Assembly: GCF_040024445.1 (NCBI RefSeq)
Contig: NZ_CP157276.1
Span: forward strand, 4,154,001-4,218,000
Length of the DNA stretch: 64,000 nt
Direction of reading: 5' to 3'
From: Prescottella soli
Lineage (GTDB): Bacteria > Actinomycetota > Actinomycetes > Mycobacteriales > Mycobacteriaceae
The notes under the pieces are model-generated. The model was not told where the DNA came from. It made no database searches and was given only the letters and a program-made list of their open reading frames with translations. The number at the start of each line of letters is the position of its first letter. Within the stretch, counting starts at the first letter, position 1. The position numbers were made by a program, and so were the translations under genes. Of this stretch, positions 44,541 through 59,139 are shown one piece after another.

Positions 44541-45778
44541 TGAGTGAGGCTCGGGCCGGAACCCGCAGGTGGATTCCGGTGGCGCTGATCGCGGCGTTCG
44601 CCGTCGTTGTCGCCGGTGTGCTGTGGTGGGTGTTCCAGAACGCGGGAACCACCAAGATCACCGCCTACTTCGACAAGTCCGTGGGCATCTACGAGGGCTC
44701 CGACGTGCGCGTGCTCGGCGTGAAGGTCGGCAGCGTCGATTCGGTGGTCCCGCAGGGCGACCAGGTGCAGGTCACGATGACCGTCGAGCGCGGGGTCGAC
44801 ATCCCGGCCGACGCGAAGGCCGCGCAGGTGACGCCGTCGGTCGTCTCCGACCGCTACATCCAGCTCACCCCGGCCTACACGGGTGGCGAGAAGATGAGCC
44901 GCGATGCGACCATCCCGCGGGAGCGGACGGCGACGCCGGTAGAGGTCGACGAGCTGTACGCGAGCGTCACCCAGTTGTCGGAGGCGCTGGGTCCGAACGG
45001 CGCCAACAAGGACGGCGCGCTGTCGGACCTCGTCGACACGGCGGCCGCGAACCTCGACGGCAACGGCGACGCGCTGGGCAACACGTTCACGCAGCTCTCG
45101 GCGGCGGCACGCACGCTGTCGGACTCTCGCGCCGACATCTTCGACACCGTCAAGAACCTGCAGGTGTTCGTGAGCGCCCTCGCCGCGAACGACGCGCAGG
45201 TGCGCCAGTTCAACACCCAGTTGGCCGACCTGAGCGGGTTCCTGGCGGGGGAGAAGCAGAACCTGGGGCTGGCGCTCAACCAGCTGTCGCTCGCGCTCGG
45301 CGACGTGGCCCGGTTCGTCGAGAACAATCGGGATCTGCTCGCGCAGAACCTCGACGGGCTCACGACAGTCACCCGGACGGTGGCGGATCAGCGGGACGCG
45401 CTCGCGGAGGCGCTGGTGACGATTCCGTTGGCGGTGAGCAATCTGGTCAATGCGCACGACGCCGAGTCGGGCACGCTGCAGATGCGCGTCGACCTGCCGG
45501 ATCTGCAGGATCCGTTCGGCCTGGGCTGCAAGCTCATCGACGTGGCGAAGCTGATGCCCGGTGATCCGCGGTTCGAGGCGCTGGGGCGGCAGATGCAGCC
45601 GGTGATCGACAACTGCAAGGTCGTCACGGATCAGCTGACGGCCGGTGTGAAGACCCCGACGCTGAACCTGCCGCTCGGCATCCTGAGCGGCGACAACCAG
45701 CAGCGCGGCACCGTGCCGGGCACCGTCCCGGGTACGCCGTCGCCGCGGCTGGGCGGAACCCAGGGGGGCACGCCGTGA
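44540..45778 (+). CDS. mceD: MceD family protein
   Basis: A 412-residue Mce protein. The anchor is [20 protein letters not shown], and the MCE domain contains [19 protein letters not shown] and [16 protein letters not shown] helical region ends in a Pro/Gly/Thr-rich tail ([17 protein letters not shown]). The start is ATG at 44540 in a TGATG junction with the preceding stop. Confidence 0.93.
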   Translation: MSEARAGTRRWIPVALIAAFAVVVAGVLWWVFQNAGTTKITAYFDKSVGIYEGSDVRVLGVKVGSVDSVVPQGDQVQVTMTVERGVDIPADAKAAQVTPSVVSDRYIQLTPAYTGGEKMSRDATIPRERTATPVEVDELYASVTQLSEALGPNGANKDGALSDLVDTAAANLDGNGDALGNTFTQLSAAARTLSDSRADIFDTVKNLQVFVSALAANDAQVRQFNTQLADLSGFLAGEKQNLGLALNQLSLALGDVARFVENNRDLLAQNLDGLTTVTRTVADQRDALAEALVTIPLAVSNLVNAHDAESGTLQMRVDLPDLQDPFGLGCKLIDVAKLMPGDPRFEALGRQMQPVIDNCKVVTDQLTAGVKTPTLNLPLGILSGDNQQRGTVPGTVPGTPSPRLGGTQGGTP

Positions 45779-47031
45779 GGACTCTGCGGACCAGGGCGGC
45801 TGTGGTTGCCGCGGGAATGTGCGTGCTCGCGGTGGCCGCGACGGGATGCGCCTCGGGTGGGATCTACTCGGTCCCGCTGCCCGGCGGCGCCGACATCGGC
45901 AACGATCCGATGCACGTGAAGATCGAGTTCGACGACGTGCTCGATCTCGTGCCCCAGTCGACCGTCAAGGTCGACGGTGTTCCGGTGGGCCGGGTCGAGA
46001 GCATCGAGGTGGCGAACGACGGCTGGACCGCGCAGGTCGAGACCCTGGTCAACAGGTCGGTCGATCTGCCGGCCAACGCGGTCGCCGAGGTGCAGCAGTC
46101 GAATCTGCTGGGTGAGAAGTTCATCGCGATCTCGGCGCCGGATGCGGACCCGTCCACCGAGCGGTTGGCGAGCGGCGCGACGATCCCGGTGGATCGCACC
46201 CGGCACGCCACCGACATCGAGCAGGTGCTCGGCGCGATGTCGCTGCTGCTCAACGGTGGCGGCGTCGCGCAGTTGCAGCCGATCGTCTCGGAGCTCGAGA
46301 CGGCGCTCGACGGTCGAGAGACGAAGGTTCGTGGTCTGCTCGAGCAGGCCAACACCCTGGTCGCGGGACTCGACGAGCAGCGCGACTCGATCACGCGCGC
46401 GCTGGACGGCCTGGACACGCTCAGCGCCCGCGTCGGCGACCAGACGGCCAAGCTCGAGAAGATCCTCGACGAGCTACCGCAGGGCGTGAACATCCTCGCC
46501 GAGCAGCGCCCGCAGCTGGTGCAGATGCTCGCGCAGGTGGATCGGCTCGGTCAGGTGGGCACCGACGTCATCAACGAGTCGAAGGACAACCTGATCGCCG
46601 ATCTGCGGGCATTGCGGCCGACGCTGCAGCAGCTCGCCGACGCCACCCCGGACATCATCACGTCGGCGCCGATCGTGCCCACGTTCCCGTTCCCGGACTC
46701 GATCATTCCCTCGATCCACGGCGGCATGTCCAACGTGTTCCTGTCCATCGACCTGCAGATCGGTGACACCCTGTCGAACCTCGGTGTCGGCAAGGGGGAC
46801 CCGGCGTACTACCCGCCGGAGTACGGTCCGCCGGTGCCGGTGAACCCGAGCAACCCGTACTACAACGGCAACGGCGCGCGGCCGGGCTGGCCGACGGTGT
46901 CGCTGCTGCCGCTGCCGCCGATCGTGCCCAATCCGGTTCCGGCGCCCGGCACCTCGCCGGTGTCCGCGCCGCTGACCGCGCAGCAGAACCCGTTCGATGC
47001 GTTCCTGAAGCAGCTGGGGGTGGGTGAGTAA
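45775..47031 (+). CDS. mceE: MceE family lipoprotein
   Basis: A 418-residue Mce lipoprotein. The signal ends with the lipobox VAATGC, the lipidated cysteine being residue 25, which is the usual feature that sets MceE apart from the other Mce proteins. The MCE domain contains [21 protein letters not shown] and [15 protein letters not shown] Pro-rich C-terminal part ([19 protein letters not shown]) follows. The start is GTG at 45775 (GTGA overlap). Confidence 0.94.
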   Translation: MRTLRTRAAVVAAGMCVLAVAATGCASGGIYSVPLPGGADIGNDPMHVKIEFDDVLDLVPQSTVKVDGVPVGRVESIEVANDGWTAQVETLVNRSVDLPANAVAEVQQSNLLGEKFIAISAPDADPSTERLASGATIPVDRTRHATDIEQVLGAMSLLLNGGGVAQLQPIVSELETALDGRETKVRGLLEQANTLVAGLDEQRDSITRALDGLDTLSARVGDQTAKLEKILDELPQGVNILAEQRPQLVQMLAQVDRLGQVGTDVINESKDNLIADLRALRPTLQQLADATPDIITSAPIVPTFPFPDSIIPSIHGGMSNVFLSIDLQIGDTLSNLGVGKGDPAYYPPEYGPPVPVNPSNPYYNGNGARPGWPTVSLLPLPPIVPNPVPAPGTSPVSAPLTAQQNPFDAFLKQLGVGE

Positions 47032-48281
47032 TGGTCTCGCGTCTGGCCAGGTGGCAGTTGGTGGCGTTCATCGTCGTGGCGGTACTCGGTATCAGCTACG
47101 TCGGTGCCAAGTACGTGCGGCTGGACACGCTGCTGGGGTTCGGCGAGTACCAGGTGGACGCGCAGCTCGCGAACTCCGGCGGCATCTTCACCAACGCCGA
47201 GGTGACGTACCGCGGGGTGCCCGTCGGCCGGGTCGGCGACCTCACGCTGACCGAGCACGGCGTGTCGGTCGCACTCATGATCGACGACGGAGCGCCGAAG
47301 ATCCCGGCGTCGGCGAAGGCCGTCGTCGCCAACCGGTCCGCGATCGGTGAGCAGTACGTGGACCTGCAGCCGGACACCGACGAGGGTCCCTACCTCACCG
47401 ACGGCTCGGTGATCACCCAGCCGAACACGTCGACGCCGATTCCGGTCGAGGACCTGATCGGAAGTGTCGACAGTCTCGCGCGGTCGGTGCCCACCGATGC
47501 GCTGCACACCACCGTCGTGGAGCTGGGCAAGGCGCTCACCGGCAAGGGGGAGGACCTGCAGGTCCTGGTCGATTCGCTCGGCCGGTTCACCGCGACCGCG
47601 AACGAGGCGCTGCCGCAGACGCTCGCGCTCGTCAGCGACGGCCGGACGGTGTTCGACACCCAGGCCGACCAGTCCGGCGCGATCCGTCAGTTCAGCGACG
47701 GCCTCCAGCAGGTCGCCGCGCAGCTGAAGTCGAGCGACCCCGACGTCCGCCGGCTGATCGGCACCGGGGCCGACGCCAGCGACACGGTCGGCAAGGTCGT
47801 GGCGAACAGCGGCGACGCCCTGACCACGAATCTGACGAACCTGAACACGACGCTGACCACGCTCGCGCCCCGATCGGTCGCGCTGCAGCCGCTGTTCCAG
47901 TTCCTGCCGGCCCTGTCGGCGGGTGCGTCGGACGTCGCGCCCGGCGACGGCACCATCCACTTCGGGCTGGTGCTCGAGACCAACAATCCGGTGCCGTGCA
48001 CGCCGGGCTACGAGGGCACCCAGGAGATCCTCGCGCAGATGAAGGCCCAGAACCCGAGCTTCGACGACACCGTCGACGACTTCCCGTTCAACACGAAGGT
48101 GCGGTGCGCGGTCGAGCAGGGCAACCCGACCGGCGTCCGCAGCGCCGAACGCATCGTCTACGCCGATCCGCGGACCCCGCAGCCGTGGGACAGCACCCCC
48201 AAGACCGATCCCGACAAGTTGAATCTGAACCCGATCGCCACCCAGCTCGCGACCCTGATGGGCGTCGTGCCGGCCCGGTAG
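47031..48281 (+). CDS. mceF: MceF family protein
   Basis: A 416-residue Mce protein and the last of the six. The anchor is QLVAFIVVAVLGISYVGAKYV. The MCE domain has FTNAEVTYRGVPVGRVGDLTL and AIGEQYVDLQPDTDEGPYL. A conserved C-terminal region includes NNPVPCTPGYEGTQEIL and RCAVEQGNPTGVRSAERIVY. The start is ATG at 47031 in a TAATG junction with mceE. Confidence 0.94.
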   Translation: MVSRLARWQLVAFIVVAVLGISYVGAKYVRLDTLLGFGEYQVDAQLANSGGIFTNAEVTYRGVPVGRVGDLTLTEHGVSVALMIDDGAPKIPASAKAVVANRSAIGEQYVDLQPDTDEGPYLTDGSVITQPNTSTPIPVEDLIGSVDSLARSVPTDALHTTVVELGKALTGKGEDLQVLVDSLGRFTATANEALPQTLALVSDGRTVFDTQADQSGAIRQFSDGLQQVAAQLKSSDPDVRRLIGTGADASDTVGKVVANSGDALTTNLTNLNTTLTTLAPRSVALQPLFQFLPALSAGASDVAPGDGTIHFGLVLETNNPVPCTPGYEGTQEILAQMKAQNPSFDDTVDDFPFNTKVRCAVEQGNPTGVRSAERIVYADPRTPQPWDSTPKTDPDKLNLNPIATQLATLMGVVPAR

Positions 48282-48321
48282 CGGTCGGCGAGCATTCGTT
48301 ACCCGAGAGTAAGGTTGCCGC

Positions 48322-48963
48322 GTGACGGACACCACGACCAAGAACAGCAAGACCCTCGTCGCGGCAACCGTTGCGGTGGTCGTTCTCCTCGTCGGCGCCG
48401 TCGTGGCGGCCGGCTGGTTCGGTGTCGGATGGGCGCAGGCCGCGTTCGTGGAGAAGCCCAAGGCGGACGCCCGCGAGTCGGTGCTGTCCGACGCCCGCCA
48501 GGCGGCGATCAACCTCAACTCGTTCGACGCCGACAACCTCGACCAGTCGTTCGCGAACATCGAGTCGTCGATCACAGGCGGCCTGGTCGACGACCTGAAC
48601 TCGACGAAGGACCAGCTCGCGCAGCAGACGAAGCAGACCGGCGCCCGCAGCACCGCCGAGGTGCTGGGCGCGACGCTGACGTCGCTGAACACCGACGACG
48701 GCACGGCCGACGCGCTCGTCGTCCTCGCCACGACGACGACGTGGCCTGACCAGTCGTCCCGCAAGGTGCGGGTGACCATGCGTCTGACCATGGACGAGGG
48801 CGACGACGGCGTCTGGCGGGCGTCGAAGTCCGTGAACCTCGGCAATGCTGCGGTGCTCGACGAGTCTCCCGCGAAGGCGCCCGCACAGGCGCCCGCACCG
48901 ACCCCGCCGGCGGATCCGAACGCCGGATCGGCCACGCCCGCGCCCGACGCCGGTGGCCAGTAG
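48322..48963 (+). CDS. Mce-associated membrane protein 1
   Basis: A 213-residue protein with one N-terminal helix (TLVAATVAVVVLLVGAVVAAGWF) and a periplasmic domain of the Mce-associated type (ESVLSDARQAAINLNSFDADNLDQSF). The tail is Pro/Ala-rich. The start is GTG at 48322. Such proteins stabilise or assist Mce complexes in mycobacteria. It lies 40 bases after mceF, so it probably belongs to the operon. Confidence 0.9.
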   Translation: MTDTTTKNSKTLVAATVAVVVLLVGAVVAAGWFGVGWAQAAFVEKPKADARESVLSDARQAAINLNSFDADNLDQSFANIESSITGGLVDDLNSTKDQLAQQTKQTGARSTAEVLGATLTSLNTDDGTADALVVLATTTTWPDQSSRKVRVTMRLTMDEGDDGVWRASKSVNLGNAAVLDESPAKAPAQAPAPTPPADPNAGSATPAPDAGGQ

Positions 48964-49038
48964 CGCCCGCCTGCCCCGCCCGTTCCGGGTCGACGTCCCC
49001 CCGCGGTGACGTCGCTGCCCGTTGGAAGGAGTTCTCCA

Positions 49039-49788
49039 GTGCCTCCCATTCGTCGTAACACGAGGTTGAACACGCCGCAGCGGCGACCGAAGATCGCCGG
49101 TGCCTCGGGGCGCCCCGGGACCGACGCGGGTTCGGCGCCGGGTGCCGCCGTCGTCGACGAGCCGACACCGGTCGAGTCTGCGCCGGTGGAGTCTGCGCCG
49201 GTCGAGGTGTCGGAGGTCGAGACGATGGCGACGGAGGCGGAAGCTGCGGTCGTCGACCCGAGCCCCGTCGTCGAGGACGCCCCTGCCGCGCGGGAAGGCC
49301 GGCTCGGCTGGCGGCTCGTCGCGGTCCTGGGTGGGGTCGCGGTGGTGGCGGCGGCGTTCGCGGTCGTCGCCGCGTTCCGGCCGGGAGCGCAGGCGAGCAA
49401 CACCGCCTACGTCGACATCGCCGCGACCTCGGAGGTGACGGACGCGACGCGGACTGCCCTGACCACGCTGTACGCGTACGCCCCGGACTCCATCGACCAG
49501 TACCCGGACCGGGCTCGGGGCGTGCTGACGGAGAACATGCGGGCCGAGTTCGACAAGACGGTCGATCCGACGGTGTCGGCGGTCAAGCAGTCCGGCACCA
49601 GCACCACAGTCGAGCTGAGCGATGTCGGGGTCAAGGTTCTGGACCGCGACCGGGCCGAATTGATCGTGAATATGACCGTCAGTGCCGAGGCGAACGGTGT
49701 CGCACAGGACAGTGCGTCGGGCCCGTTGATCGTTCGGATGGAAAAAGTGGACGACGTGTGGCTATTGTCTGACATTGCGGATCAGTAG
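49039..49788 (+). CDS. Mce-associated membrane protein 2
   Basis: A 249-residue protein. The GTG at 49039 is preceded by AAGGAG, giving MPPIRRNTRLNTPQRRPK. A disordered acidic stretch with a repeated VESAPVE follows, then one helix (LVAVLGGVAVVAAAFAVVAAF) and a periplasmic domain like that of its neighbour (ALTTLYAYAPDSIDQYPDRARGVLTENM). It closes the mkl-mce unit. The function of this group is inferred from family and position. Confidence 0.88.
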   Translation: MPPIRRNTRLNTPQRRPKIAGASGRPGTDAGSAPGAAVVDEPTPVESAPVESAPVEVSEVETMATEAEAAVVDPSPVVEDAPAAREGRLGWRLVAVLGGVAVVAAAFAVVAAFRPGAQASNTAYVDIAATSEVTDATRTALTTLYAYAPDSIDQYPDRARGVLTENMRAEFDKTVDPTVSAVKQSGTSTTVELSDVGVKVLDRDRAELIVNMTVSAEANGVAQDSASGPLIVRMEKVDDVWLLSDIADQ

Positions 49789-49928
49789 TCGGGCGCTCGA
49801 CAGATCGGTCAGCGCCTTGCTGTCGCCCGACGCTCACGGTCCCGAATCTTCCCGGTGCTCCCGACGAGCATTGCGAGTCGAAACACCGGGACTAGGCTTG
49901 ACGCGACGATGATCACGCGTCACTCTAT

Positions 49929-49944
49929 GCGTGAACATTCACGC
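49929..49944. promoter_or_regulatory. 16-bp palindrome upstream of rpoB
   Basis: GCGTGAA-CA-TTCACGC is a perfect inverted repeat about 265 bases before the rpoB start and about 50 bases before its likely -35 box. It may be an operator or part of an upstream promoter; the binding protein is unknown. Confidence 0.4.
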
Positions 49945-49993
49945 GGTCTCCCGCGTGCGGCACCCATCCCGGGTGTCCTTTCTGCTGCCCGGC

Positions 49994-50022
49994 TCGACAT
50001 CTACTGAGTTTGGGTGTACTTT
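49994..50022 (+). promoter_or_regulatory. Candidate rpoBC promoter
   Basis: TCGACA at 49994-49999 and TACTTT at 50017-50022 are 17 bases apart. The -35 differs from TTGACA by one base. A start near 50030 would give a leader of about 180 bases before rpoB. Confidence 0.5.
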
Positions 50023-50208
50023 TGGACGTTGCGCTGGCTGCCTCCTGTCCACCTCTCGACCTCACTGCCGCGAAGTGATCCGCTTCCTGCTCCTGTGGCG
50101 AGGATTCGTTCGGGTTGTGACCAGCGAATTCGCCCCACATGAAGAAGCAGATACAGCGGCGGTCGCACCAGCAAGAGCGGCCCGCGTGAGGTGCTGGAAG
50201 GACGCATC

Positions 50209-53200
50209 TTGGCAGTCTCTAGCCAGACCAAGGCAGTTGCCGGAATCCCCGGAGCCCCCAGGAGGGTTTCGTTCGCGAAGATTCGCGAGCCCCTCGAGGT
50301 GCCAGGGCTCCTCGATCTACAGACTGATTCGTTCGAATGGTTGATCGGCTCGCAGGGCTGGCGTGAGCGCGCAGCCGCGCGTGGCGACGGAGCGGTCCAG
50401 GGTGGTCTCGACGAGATCCTGGCCGAGCTTTCGCCGATCGAGGATTTCTCGGGGTCGATGTCCCTGTCCTTCTCCGACCCTCGCTTCGACGAGGTCAAGG
50501 CCTCGGTCGACGAGTGCAAAGACAAGGACATGACCTACGCGGCGCCGCTGTTCGTCACCGCGGAGTTCATCAACAACAACACCGGTGAGATCAAGAGCCA
50601 GACGGTCTTCATGGGTGACTTCCCGATGATGACCGACAAGGGCACGTTCATCATCAACGGCACCGAGCGCGTCGTCGTCTCGCAGCTCGTCCGCTCGCCG
50701 GGCGTGTACTTCGACGATTCGATCGACAAGAGCACCGAGAAGACCCTGCACAGCGTCAAGGTCATCCCGGGCCGTGGTGCGTGGCTCGAGTTCGACGTCG
50801 ACAAGCGCGACACCGTGGGTGTCCGTATCGACCGCAAGCGCCGTCAGCCGGTTACCGTGCTGCTCAAGGCGCTGGGTTGGACCACCGAGCAGATCACTCA
50901 GCGTTTCGGTTTCTCCGAGATCATGATGTCGACGCTCGAGAAGGACAACACCGCCGGCACCGACGAGGCGCTGCTCGACATCTACCGCAAGCTGCGTCCG
51001 GGTGAGCCGCCGACGAAGGAGAGCGCGCAGACCCTCCTGGAGAACCTGTTCTTCAAGGACAAGCGCTACGACCTCGCTCGCGTGGGCCGCTACAAGATCA
51101 ACAAGAAGCTGGGCCTGAACACCGGCCTGCCGATCGAGGCGTCGACCCTCACCGAGGAAGACATCGTCGCCACGATCGAGTACCTGGTGCGTCTGCACGC
51201 CGGCGACACCACGATGACCGCTCCGGAGGGCGTCGAGGTTCCCGTCGAGGTCGACGACATCGACCACTTCGGTAACCGTCGTCTGCGCACCGTGGGCGAG
51301 CTCATCCAGAACCAGATCCGCGTGGGCCTGTCCCGCATGGAGCGCGTTGTCCGCGAGCGCATGACGACCCAGGACGTCGAGGCGATCACGCCGCAGACCC
51401 TGATCAACATCCGCCCGGTCGTCGCCGCGATCAAGGAGTTCTTCGGAACCTCCCAGCTGTCGCAGTTCATGGACCAGAACAACCCGCTGTCGGGTCTGAC
51501 CCACAAGCGTCGTCTGTCGGCGCTGGGCCCGGGCGGTCTGTCGCGTGAGCGCGCCGGCCTCGAGGTGCGAGACGTCCACTCGTCGCACTACGGCCGCATG
51601 TGCCCCATCGAGACCCCTGAAGGCCCGAACATCGGCCTGATCGGCTCGCTCTCGGTGTACGCGCGGGTCAACCCGTTCGGCTTCATCGAGACGCCGTACC
51701 GCAAGGTCGTCGACGGCCAGGTCACCGACCAGGTGGACTACCTGACCGCGGACGAGGAGGACCGCCACGTCGTGGCGCAGGCCAACTCGCCGGTCGACTC
51801 CGCCGGTCACTTCGTCGAGGATCGCGTCCTGGTTCGCCGTAAGGGCGGCGAGGTCGAGTTCGTCTCGTCCTCGGACGTCGACTACATGGACGTCTCGCCG
51901 CGCCAGATGGTCTCCGTCGCGACCGCGATGATTCCGTTCCTCGAGCACGACGACGCCAACCGTGCCCTCATGGGTGCGAACATGCAGCGTCAGGCGGTGC
52001 CGCTGGTCCGCAGCGAGTCCCCGCTGGTCGGTACCGGCATGGAGCTGCGTGCCGCGGTCGACGCCGGCGACGTCATCGTCACCGAGAAGAGCGGCGTCGT
52101 CGAGGAGGTCTCCTCCGACTACGTCACCGTCATGGCCGACGACGCCAGCCGCAAGACGTACCGTCTGCGCAAGTTCGCGCGCTCCAACCAGGGCACGTGC
52201 GCCAACCAGCGTCCGATCGTGGACGAGGGCCAGCGCGTCGAGGCCGGCCAGGTCCTCGCCGACGGCCCCTGCACCGAGAACGGTGAGATGGCGCTCGGCA
52301 AGAACCTGCTCGTGGCGATCATGCCGTGGGAGGGCCACAACTACGAGGACGCGATCATCCTGTCGCAGCGCCTCGTGGAGGAGGACGTGCTCACCTCGAT
52401 CCACATCGAGGAGCACGAGATCGACGCCCGCGACACCAAGCTCGGTGCCGAGGAGATCACCCGGGACATCCCGAACGTCTCCGACGAGGTGCTGGCTGAC
52501 CTCGACGAGCGCGGCATCGTCCGCATCGGTGCCGAGGTCCGCGACGGCGACATCCTGGTCGGCAAGGTCACCCCGAAGGGTGAGACCGAGCTGACCCCGG
52601 AGGAGCGGCTGCTGCGCGCGATCTTCGGTGAGAAGGCCCGCGAGGTTCGCGACACCTCCCTGAAGGTGCCGCACGGTGAGTCCGGCAAGGTCATCGGCAT
52701 CCGCGTGTTCTCGCGCGAGGACGACGACGATCTGCCTCCGGGCGTCAACGAGCTGGTTCGCGTCTACGTTGCCCAGAAGCGCAAGATCCAGGACGGCGAC
52801 AAGCTCGCCGGCCGCCACGGCAACAAGGGCGTCATCGGCAAGATCCTCCCGCAGGAGGACATGCCGTTCCTGCCCGACGGCACCCCGGTCGACATCATCC
52901 TGAACACCCACGGTGTTCCGCGTCGTATGAACATCGGCCAGGTGCTCGAGACGCACCTCGGCTGGATCGGCAAGACCGGCTGGAACGTGCAGATCGCTGC
53001 CGACGGCACGCGTCCCGAGTGGGCGCAGAACCTGCCCGAGGAGATGCTGTCCGCGCCGGCCGACTCGAACATCGCCACCCCGGTGTTCGACGGTGCCAAG
53101 GAGGACGAGCTCACCGGTCTGCTCGGTGCGACGCTGCCGAACCGTGACGGTGAGCAGATGGTCGGGTCGGACGGCAAGGCGACGCTGTTCGACGGTCGCT

Positions 53201-53697
53201 CCGGCGAGCCGTTCCCGTACCCGGTGTCGGTCGGCTACATGTACATCATCAAGCTGCACCACCTGGTCGACGACAAGATCCACGCGCGTTCGACCGGTCC
53301 GTACTCGATGATCACCCAGCAGCCGCTCGGCGGTAAGGCCCAGTTCGGTGGCCAGCGCTTCGGTGAGATGGAGTGCTGGGCGATGCAGGCGTACGGCGCC
53401 GCCTACACCCTGCAGGAGCTGCTCACCATCAAGTCGGACGACGTGGTCGGCCGCGTGAAGGTGTACGAGGCCATCGTCAAGGGCGAGAACATCCCCGAGC
53501 CGGGCATTCCCGAGTCCTTCAAGGTGCTCCTCAAGGAGCTCCAGTCGCTCTGCCTCAACGTGGAGGTGCTGTCCTCGGACGGCGCGGCCATCGCGATGGC
53601 GGACGGCGACGACGAGGACCTCGAGCGTGCCGCCGCGAACCTGGGCATCAACCTGTCCCGGAACGAGGCCGCGACCGTGGACGATCTCGCGAACTAG
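50209..53697 (+). CDS. rpoB: RNA polymerase beta subunit
   Basis: The 1162-residue beta subunit of RNA polymerase. I use the TTG at 50209, since GGAAGGA precedes it by six bases and the start matches the revised mycobacterial rpoB start; a GTG at 50191 adds six residues (MLEGRI). All conserved beta regions are seen. The rifampicin region (about 51445-51540) reads [13 protein letters not shown] then [11 protein letters not shown], with the Asp, His and Ser hotspots unmutated, so the enzyme should be rifampicin-sensitive. rpoC follows after 121 bases. Confidence 0.98.
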   Translation: MAVSSQTKAVAGIPGAPRRVSFAKIREPLEVPGLLDLQTDSFEWLIGSQGWRERAAARGDGAVQGGLDEILAELSPIEDFSGSMSLSFSDPRFDEVKASVDECKDKDMTYAAPLFVTAEFINNNTGEIKSQTVFMGDFPMMTDKGTFIINGTERVVVSQLVRSPGVYFDDSIDKSTEKTLHSVKVIPGRGAWLEFDVDKRDTVGVRIDRKRRQPVTVLLKALGWTTEQITQRFGFSEIMMSTLEKDNTAGTDEALLDIYRKLRPGEPPTKESAQTLLENLFFKDKRYDLARVGRYKINKKLGLNTGLPIEASTLTEEDIVATIEYLVRLHAGDTTMTAPEGVEVPVEVDDIDHFGNRRLRTVGELIQNQIRVGLSRMERVVRERMTTQDVEAITPQTLINIRPVVAAIKEFFGTSQLSQFMDQNNPLSGLTHKRRLSALGPGGLSRERAGLEVRDVHSSHYGRMCPIETPEGPNIGLIGSLSVYARVNPFGFIETPYRKVVDGQVTDQVDYLTADEEDRHVVAQANSPVDSAGHFVEDRVLVRRKGGEVEFVSSSDVDYMDVSPRQMVSVATAMIPFLEHDDANRALMGANMQRQAVPLVRSESPLVGTGMELRAAVDAGDVIVTEKSGVVEEVSSDYVTVMADDASRKTYRLRKFARSNQGTCANQRPIVDEGQRVEAGQVLADGPCTENGEMALGKNLLVAIMPWEGHNYEDAIILSQRLVEEDVLTSIHIEEHEIDARDTKLGAEEITRDIPNVSDEVLADLDERGIVRIGAEVRDGDILVGKVTPKGETELTPEERLLRAIFGEKAREVRDTSLKVPHGESGKVIGIRVFSREDDDDLPPGVNELVRVYVAQKRKIQDGDKLAGRHGNKGVIGKILPQEDMPFLPDGTPVDIILNTHGVPRRMNIGQVLETHLGWIGKTGWNVQIAADGTRPEWAQNLPEEMLSAPADSNIATPVFDGAKEDELTGLLGATLPNRDGEQMVGSDGKATLFDGRSGEPFPYPVSVGYMYIIKLHHLVDDKIHARSTGPYSMITQQPLGGKAQFGGQRFGEMECWAMQAYGAAYTLQELLTIKSDDVVGRVKVYEAIVKGENIPEPGIPESFKVLLKELQSLCLNVEVLSSDGAAIAMADGDDEDLERAAANLGINLSRNEAATVDDLAN

Positions 53698-53818
53698 TTT
53701 TCGGTCCCCGGGCTGTGATCCGTCGCAGCCCGGGGGCGCTAGAGCACATTTGAATTGGCAGTCAGGAGAAGCGGATCTCACCCGCTGATCCACAATCCCT
53801 CTGGGGAAAGGAAGTTAC

Positions 53819-57778
<3,960 letters not shown>

Positions 57779-57811
57779 TCGGCACTACCGGTAACCGGTA
57801 GGAATGTCCGA

Positions 57812-57851
57812 CACGAAGGTCCCGTCCCCACCCGGGGGCGGGACCTTCGTG
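57812..57851 (+). terminator. Intrinsic terminator after rpoC
   Basis: CACGAAGGTCCCG at 57812-57824 is perfectly inverted at 57839-57851, with an inner CCC/GGG extension. Just before it, CTACCGG-TAA-CCGGTAG (57785-57801) is a smaller perfect hairpin. Both end the rpoBC transcript. Confidence 0.85.
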
Positions 57852-57928
57852 CATGCTGGGTGGTGTACCACTGCGTACCCTGAGACCGAGTCGGGCTAAT
57901 CGGACAAGTCGGGCGAGATGAGGGAAAA

Positions 57929-58129
57929 ATGGCTGGGAAGAAGATCGACCGGGTCAAGGCCGAGAGCGCGCTCGAGGTCGTTCGCGAGAGTCCGACGATC
58001 GCACTGATCGTCGCGGCGCCGGCCATCGTCGTGTTCGGTGTCCTGTGGTGGCTCACCGGGTTCGGGACGGCGCTGCTGGTGACGCTGATCGTCGCGGGTC
58101 TCGCCGTCGTCGCGAAGAAGGTGTTCTAG
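57929..58129 (+). CDS. Small two-helix membrane protein
   Basis: A 66-residue protein with a charged N-terminus (MAGKKIDRVKAESALEVVRES) and two hydrophobic helices (IALIVAAPAIVVFGVLWWL and ALLVTLIVAGLAVVA). The start is ATG at 57929. Its stop is directly adjacent to the end of the convergent thioesterase gene. No family is recognised. Confidence 0.7.
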   Translation: MAGKKIDRVKAESALEVVRESPTIALIVAAPAIVVFGVLWWLTGFGTALLVTLIVAGLAVVAKKVF

Positions 58130-58933
58130 CTACAGCTTCTCGACTCGCGCGACCGCACGGACTTCTCCCTCGACGAGGAACCACAGCAGCAGCGACGTGC
58201 CGTCCGCGAACGTGCGGATCCGGACGTGGTCGCGGGCGAAGATCGGGCTCAGGTGCTCGACGACGGCCCGGTGCGGTACCTCGCGAAGGTCCGGCCGGTC
58301 GGCCAGGTATTCCTCGACCGCGTGCCAGTAGGTGGCGTTGTTGACGTGGTTGAACGGGTCGATGTCCGTGGTCCGCAGGTGGAACGTGCGGTCCCCGACT
58401 TCCTGCTCCTCCCAGTCCTCCGACGCGGGTGGCGTCGCCGACAGCCACGGCTTCCAGCGGAGTCGGTGCTCGTCGGTGGTGCGCGCCAGGCTCTCGAGCA
58501 TGCCGTCGCTGATCCGTGCCGGCATGCCGGTGTCGGTGCCGATGTTGATCCAGAATCCCTCGGTCTCGATCAGCGCGTCCTCGTCGCTCGTCAGCTGCAC
58601 CCGCATCGCCGACCACCGGGTCGAATGCGCGGAACACCAGCGGCGTAGTCGGATCCGGTCCGGCCAGACGGCGGGCCGGTGCACGTCGATCACGGTGCGG
58701 CGCACGACCCACAACGGGTCGGTGTCGTCGAACCCGAAGGCGGTGACGTTGTCGCTGCCGATGTCCTGCAGGTAGCGGGCGACGCCGTCGAGGCGCAGGC
58801 GATACGCGCTGTCCACGTCCGCGGTGCGGATGGGGCGCGCGGTCTCGAAGCACAGTTCGGGCGGCGGTGCCGGTGCCAGGACGTGCGGTGCGGTGACGAT
58901 CTGCGTTGCGGGGGCGATCTGCTCGGAAGCCAC
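58130..58933 (-). CDS. Acyl-ACP thioesterase
   Basis: A 267-residue protein of two hotdog domains, of the acyl-ACP thioesterase family (FatA/FatB-like). ETARPIRTADVDSAYRLRLDGVARYLQDIG begins the first domain; TTDIDPFNHVNNATYWHAVEEYL carries the Asn/His active-site pattern of the second. It would release fatty acids from acyl carrier protein. The GTG at 58933 has GAGG eight bases upstream. It converges with the small membrane gene without a gap. Confidence 0.88.
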   Translation of the reverse strand: MASEQIAPATQIVTAPHVLAPAPPPELCFETARPIRTADVDSAYRLRLDGVARYLQDIGSDNVTAFGFDDTDPLWVVRRTVIDVHRPAVWPDRIRLRRWCSAHSTRWSAMRVQLTSDEDALIETEGFWINIGTDTGMPARISDGMLESLARTTDEHRLRWKPWLSATPPASEDWEEQEVGDRTFHLRTTDIDPFNHVNNATYWHAVEEYLADRPDLREVPHRAVVEHLSPIFARDHVRIRTFADGTSLLLWFLVEGEVRAVARVEKL

Positions 58934-59139
58934 GGTGATCCCTCGGTTCGGCGGTTGTCGCCAGCGATTGTGGCAGGTCGTCGACGAGCCGGCACCCAAT
59001 TCCCGCAGACGATGCTTGTTTCGCCGATGGGCGCCAAGTACAGTCCTGTAGCTGTAACTCTAGGTAACATGAAGGCTGTCACATCGGCGCGGTGGTCGGG
59101 CGTGCATCACGTCCGGGCGCGCGAAGGGCGGGAATCGAA

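Larger units (their letters stand above)
49789..50208. other. rpoB upstream region
   Basis: A 420-base gap between the Mce unit and rpoB with no convincing gene. It holds a 16-bp palindrome at 49929-49944 and the likely rpoB promoter at 49994-50022. No clear terminator for the Mce transcript is visible; CGACAGATCGGTCAGCG near 49800 forms only weak pairs. Confidence 0.6.

Noticed and set aside
46860-49403. 847-codon open frame on the minus strand opposite mceE, mceF and the Mce-associated genes
   Set aside because: Low-complexity translation, opposite several well-supported genes that overlap in operon style.
50191-50208. GTG at 50191 as the rpoB start
   Set aside because: No ribosome binding site precedes it, while the TTG at 50209 has one at ideal distance. 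Kept as an alternative in the gene entry.
50317-53793. Very long open frame on the minus strand opposite rpoB
   Set aside because: It mirrors rpoB codon structure (GC-rich third positions) and encodes low-complexity Leu/Arg/Asp/Val-rich text with no recognisable domain.
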